A stretch of 64,000 bases of DNA from Mycobacterium sp. 3519A (GTDB taxonomy: Bacteria > Actinomycetota > Actinomycetes > Mycobacteriales > Mycobacteriaceae), in contig NZ_OESG01000013.1 of NCBI RefSeq assembly GCF_900240945.1, positions 1,714,888-1,778,887 of the forward strand. The letters are read 5' to 3'. The notes under the pieces were generated by a model. The model worked only from the letters and a program-made list of their open reading frames with translations, was not told where the DNA came from and did no database searches. Of the stretch, positions 48,283 through 56,478 are shown in pieces. The position numbers were made by a program, and so were the translations under genes. Numbering within the stretch: position 1 is the stretch's first letter; the number at the start of each line of letters is the position of its first letter.

Positions 48283-49208
48283 GCGAGGATCCCAAGGCGC
48301 TCGGTGACGGAGAAAACCTCTTCGTAGATGGAGCCGGGAACGGTGAACGGTTGCGTCGCAGAGATTTCACGCATGTGCGTCGCGATGTCGTCCGGGGTGG
48401 GGACGTCGTGGGAGTCCGCCAGCCAGCCATGGCCCAAACCGACGAACACCCGCGCGAACCGGCCTGCGCACGCCGAGAAGTTCTGGTGGCTTGAGTGACA
48501 GGCGCTGCTGGCCAGATACACCACAAGAGGCGCGACCAGTTCGGGTCGGATCGCCTTGAAGAATCCGTTTTCCTCGAGCACTTTAGGGTCGCCGAGCGTC
48601 TCGGTCACCATTCGGGAGATGCCGAACGGCAGCACTGTGTTGGCGAGAATTCCGTGCGGTTCACCTTCGAGTGCGATCACGTTCGTCATCCCCACCAGGC
48701 CGGCCTTCGCCGCGGCGTAATGCGCCTCGAGGTGTTGCCCGAACATGCCTGCCGACGAGGCGATGAACACGAAGCGGCCGTAGCCCTGCGCCTTCATCGT
48801 CCGGTACGCGGGTTGCGATAGATAGAAGCCGCCGTCCAGATGCACCCGCAGCATCCGGCGCCAATCGTCCGCGGACAGTTCGTCGAACGGCACGCTCGTG
48901 AAGATGCCGGCGTTGCTCACCACGGCGTCGAGGCGGCCGAACGCATCGAGTGCGGTCTGCACGATGGCCTGCCCGCCCGCCGCGCTGTCGACCGAGTCGT
49001 GCGAAGCCACCGCGGTGCCCCCCGCGGCGGTGATCTCGTCGACGACCAGTTGGGCGACGCCCGCGTCGGCACCGTCGCCTGCCATTGAGCCACCGAGGTC
49101 GTTGACCACGACAGAGGCACCGCGCCTTGCCAACTCGAGCGCGTATTCGCGGCCGAGTCCGCGGCCTGCGCCCGTGACGACAGCAACCTGCCCGGTGAAG
49201 TCGATCAT
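48279..49208 (-). CDS. Short-chain dehydrogenase/reductase, MFE2-like
   Basis: 309 aa. Cofactor motif TGAGRGLG, Asp in VVVNDLGG, NAG in VVSNAGIF and active site Y-x3-K in HYAAAKAGLVG. The C-terminal 70 residues (CHSSHQNFSACAGRFARVFVG) extend as in (3R)-hydroxyacyl-CoA dehydrogenase domains of multifunctional enzymes. ATG 49208 has GGAGGGG five nt upstream. Divergent from the VWA gene with site A between them. Confidence 0.9.
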   Translation of the reverse strand: MIDFTGQVAVVTGAGRGLGREYALELARRGASVVVNDLGGSMAGDGADAGVAQLVVDEITAAGGTAVASHDSVDSAAGGQAIVQTALDAFGRLDAVVSNAGIFTSVPFDELSADDWRRMLRVHLDGGFYLSQPAYRTMKAQGYGRFVFIASSAGMFGQHLEAHYAAAKAGLVGMTNVIALEGEPHGILANTVLPFGISRMVTETLGDPKVLEENGFFKAIRPELVAPLVVYLASSACHSSHQNFSACAGRFARVFVGLGHGWLADSHDVPTPDDIATHMREISATQPFTVPGSIYEEVFSVTERLGILA

Positions 49209-49252
49209 GTCCCCTCCAATGATTGACGGGCGGTGGTGCCGGACTCTACGTT

Positions 49253-49272
49253 GGAACAGATATTTGGTCAAC
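49253..49272. promoter_or_regulatory. Operator-like motif, site A
   Basis: GGAACAGATATTTGGTCAAC. Its first 16 bases match site B (reverse complement) at 15 positions. It lies 45 nt from the SDR start and 15 nt from the VWA start, in their 78-nt divergent promoter, so one bound protein could block both. Confidence 0.65.
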
Positions 49273-49286
49273 GATGAAGGAGGCCG

Positions 49287-50972
49287 GTGCAGGGCCTGGG
49301 CACGGTCGACGAGGATGACGGCCCGCAGCGGCTGGCGATGCTGGCGTCTGCGCTGGCAGGCCGCACCGTCGTCGTGGCGCCTGCCGCGCCGGGCGAACCG
49401 GCGTGGACCGACGGCGTCACGGTGTTCGTCGACGCGGCGGCGGATGCCCGGGCGCAACTCGAGTCGGTGACTGTGCAGGCGTCCCTGCTCGCGAGCGGGG
49501 GACTGGACTCTGATGTGGTGCGCAGACTGGTCAGGCATCGGGCCCTGACCCGGCGGTACCTCGCGGTCGAGGGTCAACGCGCACTAGCGGTGAACGACGA
49601 CCTGCTGCCGTATTCCGTCCGAACGATGATCGATTTCGACCTCGCGCTGCGGGCCGATTCACCCGCCGGATCGCTGGAACTCGCCCGCGGGAAGAACATC
49701 GCCGATCCGCCCGCGAGCTTCGGCGTCATCAAGCCCCGCAATCTGCTTGGCGCGCATGCCGGCGTCGCGCAAGCAGACGGTGGTGCCATACATCAAGCGC
49801 GCCGCAACCCGACAAAAGATCTCGCCGACCTCGACGACGAATCCGACGACGCGGACGACGACTACCAGGATCCATTCTCCAGTCCGGTCGGCGGCGGTGG
49901 CGCGATCGGAAAACTGTTGCAAGGCATGTTGAACCGGGTCAGACAGCTGAACGGCAGCGGCCCTCCCGGCGCCGACACGCCAACGCATCGTTCGCACAAC
50001 GGCATTCGTGGCGCTGGAATCGTGACCTCGACCTCGAGGCTGACGGAAGCCGACGACACCGGCGACAGCGAGGCCGACGGCAGGAAGTATCCCGAGTGGG
50101 ACGTACACCGCAGGCGCTACAAGCGCGACTGGTGCACGGTCAACGAGGTCGATGCTCCGGTCGACGGACATCCGTTGGCGCACCCCGATGTCCACGCGCT
50201 GCGCCGTCCGCTGACCCGTCTCGGGATCGGGTTGGATCGCTGTCACCGCCAGGCGCAGGGTGACGATATCGACGTCGATGCGGCGGTCGAGGCACGGGTC
50301 GAGTTGCTGGCCGGATCGGCCCCCGACGAAGCCGTCTACGTCGACAGCCTGCGACGCCGACGCGACCTTGCGGTGCTCGTGCTGCTCGACGTGTCCGGAT
50401 CATCCTCCGAGGCAGGAACTTTCGGTCAAACAGTGCACGAACAGCAGCGAGAAGCCGCTGCTGCCCTGACGGTCGCGCTGCACGAACTCGGCGATCGCGT
50501 CGCGCTGTACGCCTATCAGTCACAGGGCCGGGATGCGGTGCACATGCTGCCGGTGAAGCGGTTCGACGACAACATCAACGCACTCGTGATGCAACGCCTC
50601 GGCAGCCTCGTGCCAGGCTCGTACTCCCGGCTTGGCGCCGCGATCCGTCATGGCACCGCGATCATCACCGAAAAGGCGGGCACCTCGCGCCGGCTGCTGG
50701 TGGTGCTGTCCGACGGGTTGGCCTACGACCACGGATACGAACGTGACTACGGCGCCGCCGACGCGCGACGCGCGCTTGGCGAGGCCCGTCGCCGCGGAAT
50801 CGGTTGCCTGTGCCTCACGATCGGCGCGGCCACCGACAGCGGCGAGTTGGGCAAGGTGTTCGGCAGCGCCGCGCACGCGTCGATACCGAAGCCGCGGCAA
50901 CTGGCCGACGTCATCGGGCCGCTGTTCCGCGCCGCGCTGCGCAGCGCGGACCTGCGACGCAGGGTGTTATGA
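49287..50972 (+). CDS. NorD/CbbO-like von Willebrand factor A protein
   Basis: 561 aa. The C-terminal VWA domain (about 365-561) has the MIDAS motif LLDVSGSSS; the middle holds an acidic stretch (about 176-193) and Gly-rich linkers; the N-terminus is helical. Such proteins pair with NorQ/CbbQ/MoxR ATPases to activate metalloenzymes, for example inserting metal in NO reductase or remodelling Rubisco. The next gene encodes that ATPase. GTG start, AAGGAGG three nt upstream. The client is unknown. Confidence 0.87.
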   Translation: MQGLGTVDEDDGPQRLAMLASALAGRTVVVAPAAPGEPAWTDGVTVFVDAAADARAQLESVTVQASLLASGGLDSDVVRRLVRHRALTRRYLAVEGQRALAVNDDLLPYSVRTMIDFDLALRADSPAGSLELARGKNIADPPASFGVIKPRNLLGAHAGVAQADGGAIHQARRNPTKDLADLDDESDDADDDYQDPFSSPVGGGGAIGKLLQGMLNRVRQLNGSGPPGADTPTHRSHNGIRGAGIVTSTSRLTEADDTGDSEADGRKYPEWDVHRRRYKRDWCTVNEVDAPVDGHPLAHPDVHALRRPLTRLGIGLDRCHRQAQGDDIDVDAAVEARVELLAGSAPDEAVYVDSLRRRRDLAVLVLLDVSGSSSEAGTFGQTVHEQQREAAAALTVALHELGDRVALYAYQSQGRDAVHMLPVKRFDDNINALVMQRLGSLVPGSYSRLGAAIRHGTAIITEKAGTSRRLLVVLSDGLAYDHGYERDYGAADARRALGEARRRGIGCLCLTIGAATDSGELGKVFGSAAHASIPKPRQLADVIGPLFRAALRSADLRRRVL

Positions 50973-50983
50973 GACGGTCAGTC

Positions 50984-51003
50984 TTGAACCAAACATCTGT
51001 TCC
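50984..51003. promoter_or_regulatory. Operator-like motif, site B
   Basis: Reverse complement GGAACAGATGTTTGGTTCAA; 15 of the first 16 bases equal those of site A. It lies in the 71-nt gap between the VWA and ATPase genes, 40 nt from the ATPase ATG, so the ATPase operon may have its own controlled promoter. Confidence 0.65.
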
Positions 51004-51043
51004 GCGTTACTGTGCTGGGAAGCGAATCCACGGAGAGGATGCG

Positions 51044-51850
51044 ATGCCGGTGAAGCCGCCGCGCCCGTATTACGTGCCAGTTGGCAACGAGGAGCAGGTC
51101 TTCAAGGCCGCGTACCGGCAGGGGTTGTCCATCGCGCTGAAGGGTCCGACCGGCTGTGGGAAGACGCGGTTCGTCGAGGCGATGGCGCACGATCTGGACC
51201 GCCCGCTTGTCACCGTCTCCTGTCACGACGATCTGACCACCGCCGACCTCGTCGGGCGCTTCCTGTTGCGTGGCGGCGACACCGAATGGGTCGACGGTCC
51301 GCTGACGCGTGCCGTGCGCGACGGTGCGATCTGCTACCTCGACGAGGTGGTGGAAGCCCGTCAGGACACCACGGTGGTGCTGCATCCACTGTCCGACCAC
51401 CGACGGCAACTGCCGATCGAGCGGTTGGGGGAGACGCTCGAGGCGGCACCCGGCTTCTGCCTCGTGGTGTCGTACAACCCCGGCTATCAGAGCGTGCTCA
51501 AGGACCTCAAGGACTCGACTCGGCAACGGATGGTCGCCATCGAATTCGGTTTCCCCACACCGGATGTCGAGGAGAAGATCCTCGTCAACGAGGCGGGTAT
51601 CGGACATGAGCGGGCCGCCGAACTGGTCCGGCTCGGACAGGCCATCCGTCGGCTTCAAACCGGTGGCCTGCGTGAAGTGGCCTCGACGCGTGTGCTGATC
51701 GCCGCGGGCCAACTGATCGCCGAGGGGTTGAGCCCGCGCGACGCCGCCCGTGCGGCCATCGCAGGCCCGCTCACCGACGACGCAGGCGTCACACGTGGAC
51801 TTCTCGAAATGATCGACGCCTACCTGTCCGCCGACTCACCCACCGACTGA
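51044..51850 (+). CDS. NorQ/CbbQ/MoxR-type AAA+ ATPase
   Basis: 268 aa, the compact size of CbbQ/NorQ. Walker A GPTGCGKT near 36-43, Walker B AICYLDEV near 97-104, sensor-type VVSYNPGYQ, and the C-terminal lid. Forms hexameric chaperones with a VWA adaptor such as the one encoded just upstream. ATG 51044 has GGAGAGG upstream; an open frame further 5' lacks conservation. Followed by the substrate-binding protein gene after 23 nt. Confidence 0.9.
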   Translation: MPVKPPRPYYVPVGNEEQVFKAAYRQGLSIALKGPTGCGKTRFVEAMAHDLDRPLVTVSCHDDLTTADLVGRFLLRGGDTEWVDGPLTRAVRDGAICYLDEVVEARQDTTVVLHPLSDHRRQLPIERLGETLEAAPGFCLVVSYNPGYQSVLKDLKDSTRQRMVAIEFGFPTPDVEEKILVNEAGIGHERAAELVRLGQAIRRLQTGGLREVASTRVLIAAGQLIAEGLSPRDAARAAIAGPLTDDAGVTRGLLEMIDAYLSADSPTD

Positions 51851-51873
51851 CGCAGCCCACCCACGGAGGCCGG

Positions 51874-52989
51874 ATGTCCTACGAGAGCACAGCCGAACCG
51901 ATCAAGGTCGGATACCTGATGGATTTCACACTGCCACCGGGTTTCCCGGAGGAACTGTCGGCGTCCTTCACCCAGACCTTCGACCTGGTCTTCGAGGAGG
52001 CGCACTCCGAGGGTCTGATGGACCGCCCTGTGCAGATGATCTACCGCGAAGTGGAAGGCCTGCCCAAGGGTTCGGTCAAGGCGGTGATCGACGCGTACGG
52101 CGAACTCGTCGACGAGGGCTGCCTGGTCGTCTTCGGTCCCAACATCACCGACAACTGTGTCGCGGTGCGCGAAGCCATCGAAGAACGTTTCAAGGTGCCC
52201 GCCATCAGCGTCACCGGCACCGACGACTGGCTGGGCGAATGGACGTTCGCCTTCCCGCAGGGCTCGATGACCGACGAGCCGATCTTCCTGGCGGATCTGG
52301 TGGCCAAGCGCGGGCTCAACGAGATCGGCGCGCTGGTCGAACAGAATCTGATCGGCGAAAGCTACCTGAGGAACCTGCGAAGTGCGTGTGCGCGCAAGGG
52401 TATTCGGATCGTCGCCGAGGCCGCCATTGCGCAGACGGCGCAGGACATCAGCGAGGCCGTGAGCACACTGCACGAGGCCAAGGCGCAGGCGATCGTGCAC
52501 CTGGGCTTCGGCTTCGGCATCGTGTTCATCAACCCGGCCCTGGAGGCCGTCGGTTGGGATCCGCCGCGGTTCACCACCACCGCCTTCCAGAACGCATGGG
52601 TGAACCCGATCATGTGGAACGCGTTTCTCGGCTGGATCGGAGTCGACCAGTACGACGAGAACAACCCGGTTGGCCAGGCCTGGCTGGACCGGTATGCGAA
52701 GCGGTACAACGGCAGTCGGCCCGAATACTGCGTGTCCGTCGTTAACCACGACGTCGCCGCCACGCTGGTGCGGGCCTTCACCGACGCACATCCGCTCAGC
52801 CCGCGCGGCGTCAAGGAGGCGCTGGAGCGGGTCAAGATGATGCCCGCCGCATCGGGGGCGCCGGGAACCCGTGTGTCGCTGGGTAAGTGGACCCGGCGGG
52901 CGTGGATGGGATCCGGCTACCTGGTGGCGAGGACGCTCGACCCGGACGGCATCAATTCCCACTTGGTCGACCGCTTCGGGGAGGACTGA
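51874..52989 (+). CDS. Type I periplasmic-binding-fold protein without signal peptide
   Basis: 371 aa, related to branched-chain amino acid or amide ABC transporter binding proteins (Peripla_BP_6). It starts MSYESTAEPIKVGYLMDF, where the first beta strand follows at once, so there is no signal peptide or lipobox; an earlier in-frame start would overlap the ATPase gene and still add no leader. No permease or ABC ATPase is nearby. A cytosolic ligand-binding or enzyme-carrier role is inferred. GGAGG before the ATG; AveC gene follows by 2 nt. Confidence 0.85.
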   Translation: MSYESTAEPIKVGYLMDFTLPPGFPEELSASFTQTFDLVFEEAHSEGLMDRPVQMIYREVEGLPKGSVKAVIDAYGELVDEGCLVVFGPNITDNCVAVREAIEERFKVPAISVTGTDDWLGEWTFAFPQGSMTDEPIFLADLVAKRGLNEIGALVEQNLIGESYLRNLRSACARKGIRIVAEAAIAQTAQDISEAVSTLHEAKAQAIVHLGFGFGIVFINPALEAVGWDPPRFTTTAFQNAWVNPIMWNAFLGWIGVDQYDENNPVGQAWLDRYAKRYNGSRPEYCVSVVNHDVAATLVRAFTDAHPLSPRGVKEALERVKMMPAASGAPGTRVSLGKWTRRAWMGSGYLVARTLDPDGINSHLVDRFGED

Positions 52990-52991
52990 GA

Positions 52992-54119
52992 ATGACCACA
53001 CAGGGCGAACTGGAGACCACTACCGCCCCGTCAAAGCCGAAGACCGGCCCGAACTGGGGCCGCGTCATCGCGCTGCTCGCGTGGCTGGGCTTCCTCGGAC
53101 TGTTCGCCGCGGTGGGACGTACCGACGTCGATCCGCGGGTGGCCAATCCGAACGTCGAAGGGCGCCCCCGTCCGGTGGGGTTCCTGACGTCGTTCGACCA
53201 CTGGCAGATCATTCCTCAGGTGGGCGCCGTGATCATCGTCGTGGTGTTCACCGTCGCCTTCATCCGCGGTTGGCGGAAGAACCCGGGCAGTCCGGTGCTG
53301 CTGATGGTGCTGTGCACCACGCTGATCGTGTGGCAGGACCCGATCATGAACTGGTCGCCCTACGCGGTGTACAACCCGATGCTGCTGCACTGGCCGGAGA
53401 ACTGGCCGCTGATCATGATGTCGCCTACCGTCGAACCCTTCATCGTGTTCGGCTACGTCCTGTTCTACTTCGGGCCATACTTTCCCGGCATCTGGATCCT
53501 GCGCAAGTTGCAGGCCAAACGCGGGCCCGAAGCGTTCGTCTCCCGCCACCCGCTGATCAGTTTGGGCGCGCTGGTGCTGGTGATCGGCTTCATCTTCGAC
53601 GCCATCCTGGAAGTCAGCCTGGTGCGCACCGGGCTGTACATCTATTCGCAGACGATTCCGTTCGGAACCTTGTTCCCGGGCAGCACCTTCCAATTCCCGT
53701 TGATCTGGGAGTCGCTCTCGGTGACCTTCGTGATGATCCCGGCCGCCATCCTCGTCTACCGCGACGACACGGGAAAGTCGGTGGCGGAGAAGCTTGCCGC
53801 GAAAGCCAAGTTGTTCCCGACGAAGCCGGTGTTCGGCACCTTCCTGGTGATGTTCGCGATCATCAACGTGTCGTACTTCGCCTACGGCGGTTGGTTCTGG
53901 GCGATCAAGGCCAGCGGCCTGGCGACCTCGGTCGCATGCCCGTGGCCCTATCCGGAGGCCAAAGTGTATGACCCGCAGGGCTATTACCGGGCGAATGGAG
54001 CCGAGGGGCCGTACTCGGTGGGCAAATGGGCCACCTGGCAGCAGGGCCCGTTCCGCAACACCGACGTGGAAGTCGGTTCGAAGAGCAATCGCTGCGCCAG
54101 CGAAGGCACCAATGGCTGA
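52992..54119 (+). CDS. AveC-like (spirocyclase-family) membrane protein 1
   Basis: 375 aa with about seven hydrophobic segments: near 24-40, 74-92, 102-115, 142-165, 188-206, 232-255 and 283-305. The segment VWQDPIMNWSPYAVYNPMLL is shared in form with the second AveC-like protein (60838). AveC takes part in spiroketal/dihydroxy handling in avermectin synthesis; the mycobacterial homologues have no established function. Overlaps the next SDR by 8 nt. Confidence 0.82.
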   Translation: MTTQGELETTTAPSKPKTGPNWGRVIALLAWLGFLGLFAAVGRTDVDPRVANPNVEGRPRPVGFLTSFDHWQIIPQVGAVIIVVVFTVAFIRGWRKNPGSPVLLMVLCTTLIVWQDPIMNWSPYAVYNPMLLHWPENWPLIMMSPTVEPFIVFGYVLFYFGPYFPGIWILRKLQAKRGPEAFVSRHPLISLGALVLVIGFIFDAILEVSLVRTGLYIYSQTIPFGTLFPGSTFQFPLIWESLSVTFVMIPAAILVYRDDTGKSVAEKLAAKAKLFPTKPVFGTFLVMFAIINVSYFAYGGWFWAIKASGLATSVACPWPYPEAKVYDPQGYYRANGAEGPYSVGKWATWQQGPFRNTDVEVGSKSNRCASEGTNG

Positions 54120-54999
54120 CGGTCGTACCGTCGTCATCACCGGCGCGTCACGTGGCCTCGGCTTCGCGTCCGCTTGCCACTTGTACAGGCAGGGGTGGCG
54201 CGTCGTCGCCGCGATGCGGTCCGTCGATGCGGGCATGGAGCGTCTGCGTGAGGCGATCGGCGCCGGCACCGGTGACCCACGGCTGATCGGGGTTGCGCTC
54301 GACCTCACCGATTCCGCATCGGTCACCGCGGCCGCCAAGACGATCGACGAGTCGATCGGCGCGCCCTACGCGCTGGTGCACAATGCAGGCATCTCGGCGG
54401 CCGGGATGCTCGAGGAGACTCCGCTGAGCGTGTGGGAACGCATGTTCGCGACGAACATCTTCGGCCCGGTCGCGCTGACCAGAGCACTTCTGCCGGGTTT
54501 GCGGGAGGCGGGCCGCGGCCGTATCGTGCTCATCTCGAGCGCTGCCGGTGTGCGCGGAATGCCTGCCACCGCACCCTATTCCGCGGTCAAGGGCGCGCTC
54601 GAACGCTGGGGCGAAGCGATGGCAGGCGAAGTCGCCCCGTTCGGTATCGGTGTCACCGTCCTGGTCACCGGCACCTACGACACCGAGATCATCACCGATG
54701 CAGGCACCACGGACACCCGTGAACTGGACGGCCCGTACGCCGCTCATCACCGCACCATGGACAAGCGCGGTCGGGCGATGATGAAACGCGCCGCCAAATC
54801 ACCGGACGAATTCGCCGCGGGCCTCGCCAAGGCCCTCGACGACAAGGCGCCCTATGCCAAGCACGCGGTCGGCGTTGATGCGCGAATGCTGTTGGTCGCC
54901 AATCGGTTGTTGCCGAGTTCCGGTCTGCATCACATGACGCGGTTACTGATGGGGATTCCGCGCTTCGGCGCGCTGCGAGGAAGCGAGAAGCATGTCTGA
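54112..54999 (+). CDS. Short-chain dehydrogenase/reductase
   Basis: 295 aa. Cofactor motif TGASRGLG near residues 9-16, NAG in VHNAGISAAG, catalytic Ser in LISSAAGVRG and YxxxK in YSAVKGALER. The ATG lies 8 nt inside the AveC gene, and its own end overlaps the ALDH gene by 8 nt, so AveC-SDR-ALDH translation is coupled. Likely oxidises an alcohol whose aldehyde is then used by the ALDH; inference only. Confidence 0.92.
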   Translation: MADGRTVVITGASRGLGFASACHLYRQGWRVVAAMRSVDAGMERLREAIGAGTGDPRLIGVALDLTDSASVTAAAKTIDESIGAPYALVHNAGISAAGMLEETPLSVWERMFATNIFGPVALTRALLPGLREAGRGRIVLISSAAGVRGMPATAPYSAVKGALERWGEAMAGEVAPFGIGVTVLVTGTYDTEIITDAGTTDTRELDGPYAAHHRTMDKRGRAMMKRAAKSPDEFAAGLAKALDDKAPYAKHAVGVDARMLLVANRLLPSSGLHHMTRLLMGIPRFGALRGSEKHV

Positions 55000-56467
55000 C
55001 GTCGCATTCGAGACCAAGATGATGATCGACGGCAAGCTCGTCGACGGTGAGGCGGGCACCTTCACCAACATCAACCCGGCGACCGAAGAGGTGCTCGGTG
55101 AGGTCGCCGACGCGTCGAAGGCCGATATGCACCGCGCCATCGACGCCGCCCGCCGCGCGTTCGACGAGACCGACTGGTCGACCAACCACGCGTTCCGGCA
55201 GCGCTGTCTGCTGCAACTGCACGACGCCATCGAGGCCGAGAAGGAACAGTTGCGTGAGGAACTCATCCTCGAGGTGGGCTGCCCACGCGCGGTCACCTAC
55301 GGCCCGCAGTTGGACGCCCCGCTGGCGGACGGGCTGAGGTATCCGGCCCGGCTCATCGACGAATACCCTTGGGAGACCTCACTTGGCGACACGGTGGTGT
55401 CGCTCACCGGGGTGAACACCACGCGCAAGGTCTGGCGCGAACCCGTCGGTGTGGTCGGTGCGATCGTGCCGTGGAACTTCCCGTTCGAGGTCACCATCCA
55501 GAAACTCGGGCAGGCACTCGGGACAGGCAACACCGTCGTGTTGAAACCGGCGCCGAACACGCCGTACAACGCGACCAGGTTGGGCCGGTTGATCGCCGAG
55601 CAGACCGATATCCCTGCGGGCGTGGTGAATGTGGTGACCGCGTCGGACCATTTCGTCGGCGAAGAGTTGACGTTGTCGCCGAAAGTGGACCTGATCTCGT
55701 TCACCGGGTCGACCGTCGTCGGCAAGCGGATCATGGAAAAAGGCGCGGCGACCATGAAGCGCCTGTTCCTCGAATTGGGCGGTAAATCGGCAACGATCGT
55801 CCTGGAAGACGCCGACTTCGCGATGGGCTGCATGATCGGCATCGGGGCCTGCATGCACGCGGGCCAAGGCTGCGCGATGCCCACCAGGATGCTGCTGCCG
55901 CGGTCACGCTACGACGAAGGTGTCGAGATCCTGAAGGGCATCTACCAGGGCATCGCCCCCGGCGACCCGCAGGACCCCGCGGTGATCTGCGGGCCGGTCA
56001 TTTCTGACAAGCAGCGCAGTCGAATTCGGGGCTACATCGCCAAGGGCGTCGAGGAAGGCGCCAAACTCGTCGTCGGCGGGGCGGAGACGCCGGACGGCAT
56101 GGACAAGGGCTACTTCGTCAAGCCGACGCTGTTCGTCGACGTCGACAACTCGATGACCATCGCGCAGGAGGAGATCTTCGGTCCGGTGCTCGTCGTGATC
56201 CCGTACACCGACGAGGACGACGCCGTGCGAATCGCGAACGACAGCCAGTACGGGCTGGCAGGCAACGTCATGGCGGGAACCCTCGATCGCGCGCTGGCCG
56301 TCGCAAAACGGTTGCGCGCCGGGTTCATCGGTCTCAACGGCACCGCCGGATACGGCGCCGACACGCCGTTCGGTGGTTACAAGGCAAGCGGTGTCGGGCG
56401 CCAGAACGGTGTCGCCGGGTTCGACCAGTACACCGAAGTCAAGTCCGTCGCTTACCCCGCTCAGTGA
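54992..56467 (+). CDS. Aldehyde dehydrogenase
   Basis: 491 aa NAD(P)-dependent ALDH. VPWNFPFE binds cofactor, the general base Glu is in LELGGKSATIV, and the nucleophile Cys lies in HAGQGCAMPTR; the C-terminal FGGYKASGVGRQNG is typical. Converts aldehydes to acids. Coupled to the SDR upstream by an 8-nt overlap and followed by a P450 after 11 nt, so it belongs to one long operon starting at the ATPase gene. Confidence 0.95.
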   Translation: MSDVAFETKMMIDGKLVDGEAGTFTNINPATEEVLGEVADASKADMHRAIDAARRAFDETDWSTNHAFRQRCLLQLHDAIEAEKEQLREELILEVGCPRAVTYGPQLDAPLADGLRYPARLIDEYPWETSLGDTVVSLTGVNTTRKVWREPVGVVGAIVPWNFPFEVTIQKLGQALGTGNTVVLKPAPNTPYNATRLGRLIAEQTDIPAGVVNVVTASDHFVGEELTLSPKVDLISFTGSTVVGKRIMEKGAATMKRLFLELGGKSATIVLEDADFAMGCMIGIGACMHAGQGCAMPTRMLLPRSRYDEGVEILKGIYQGIAPGDPQDPAVICGPVISDKQRSRIRGYIAKGVEEGAKLVVGGAETPDGMDKGYFVKPTLFVDVDNSMTIAQEEIFGPVLVVIPYTDEDDAVRIANDSQYGLAGNVMAGTLDRALAVAKRLRAGFIGLNGTAGYGADTPFGGYKASGVGRQNGVAGFDQYTEVKSVAYPAQ

Positions 56468-56478
56468 AGGAGTAGTTC

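Noticed and set aside
51841..51873. Earlier start that might add a signal peptide to the binding-fold protein
   Set aside because: The upstream in-frame codons overlap the ATPase end and are not hydrophobic; no start codon with a ribosome site exists there.
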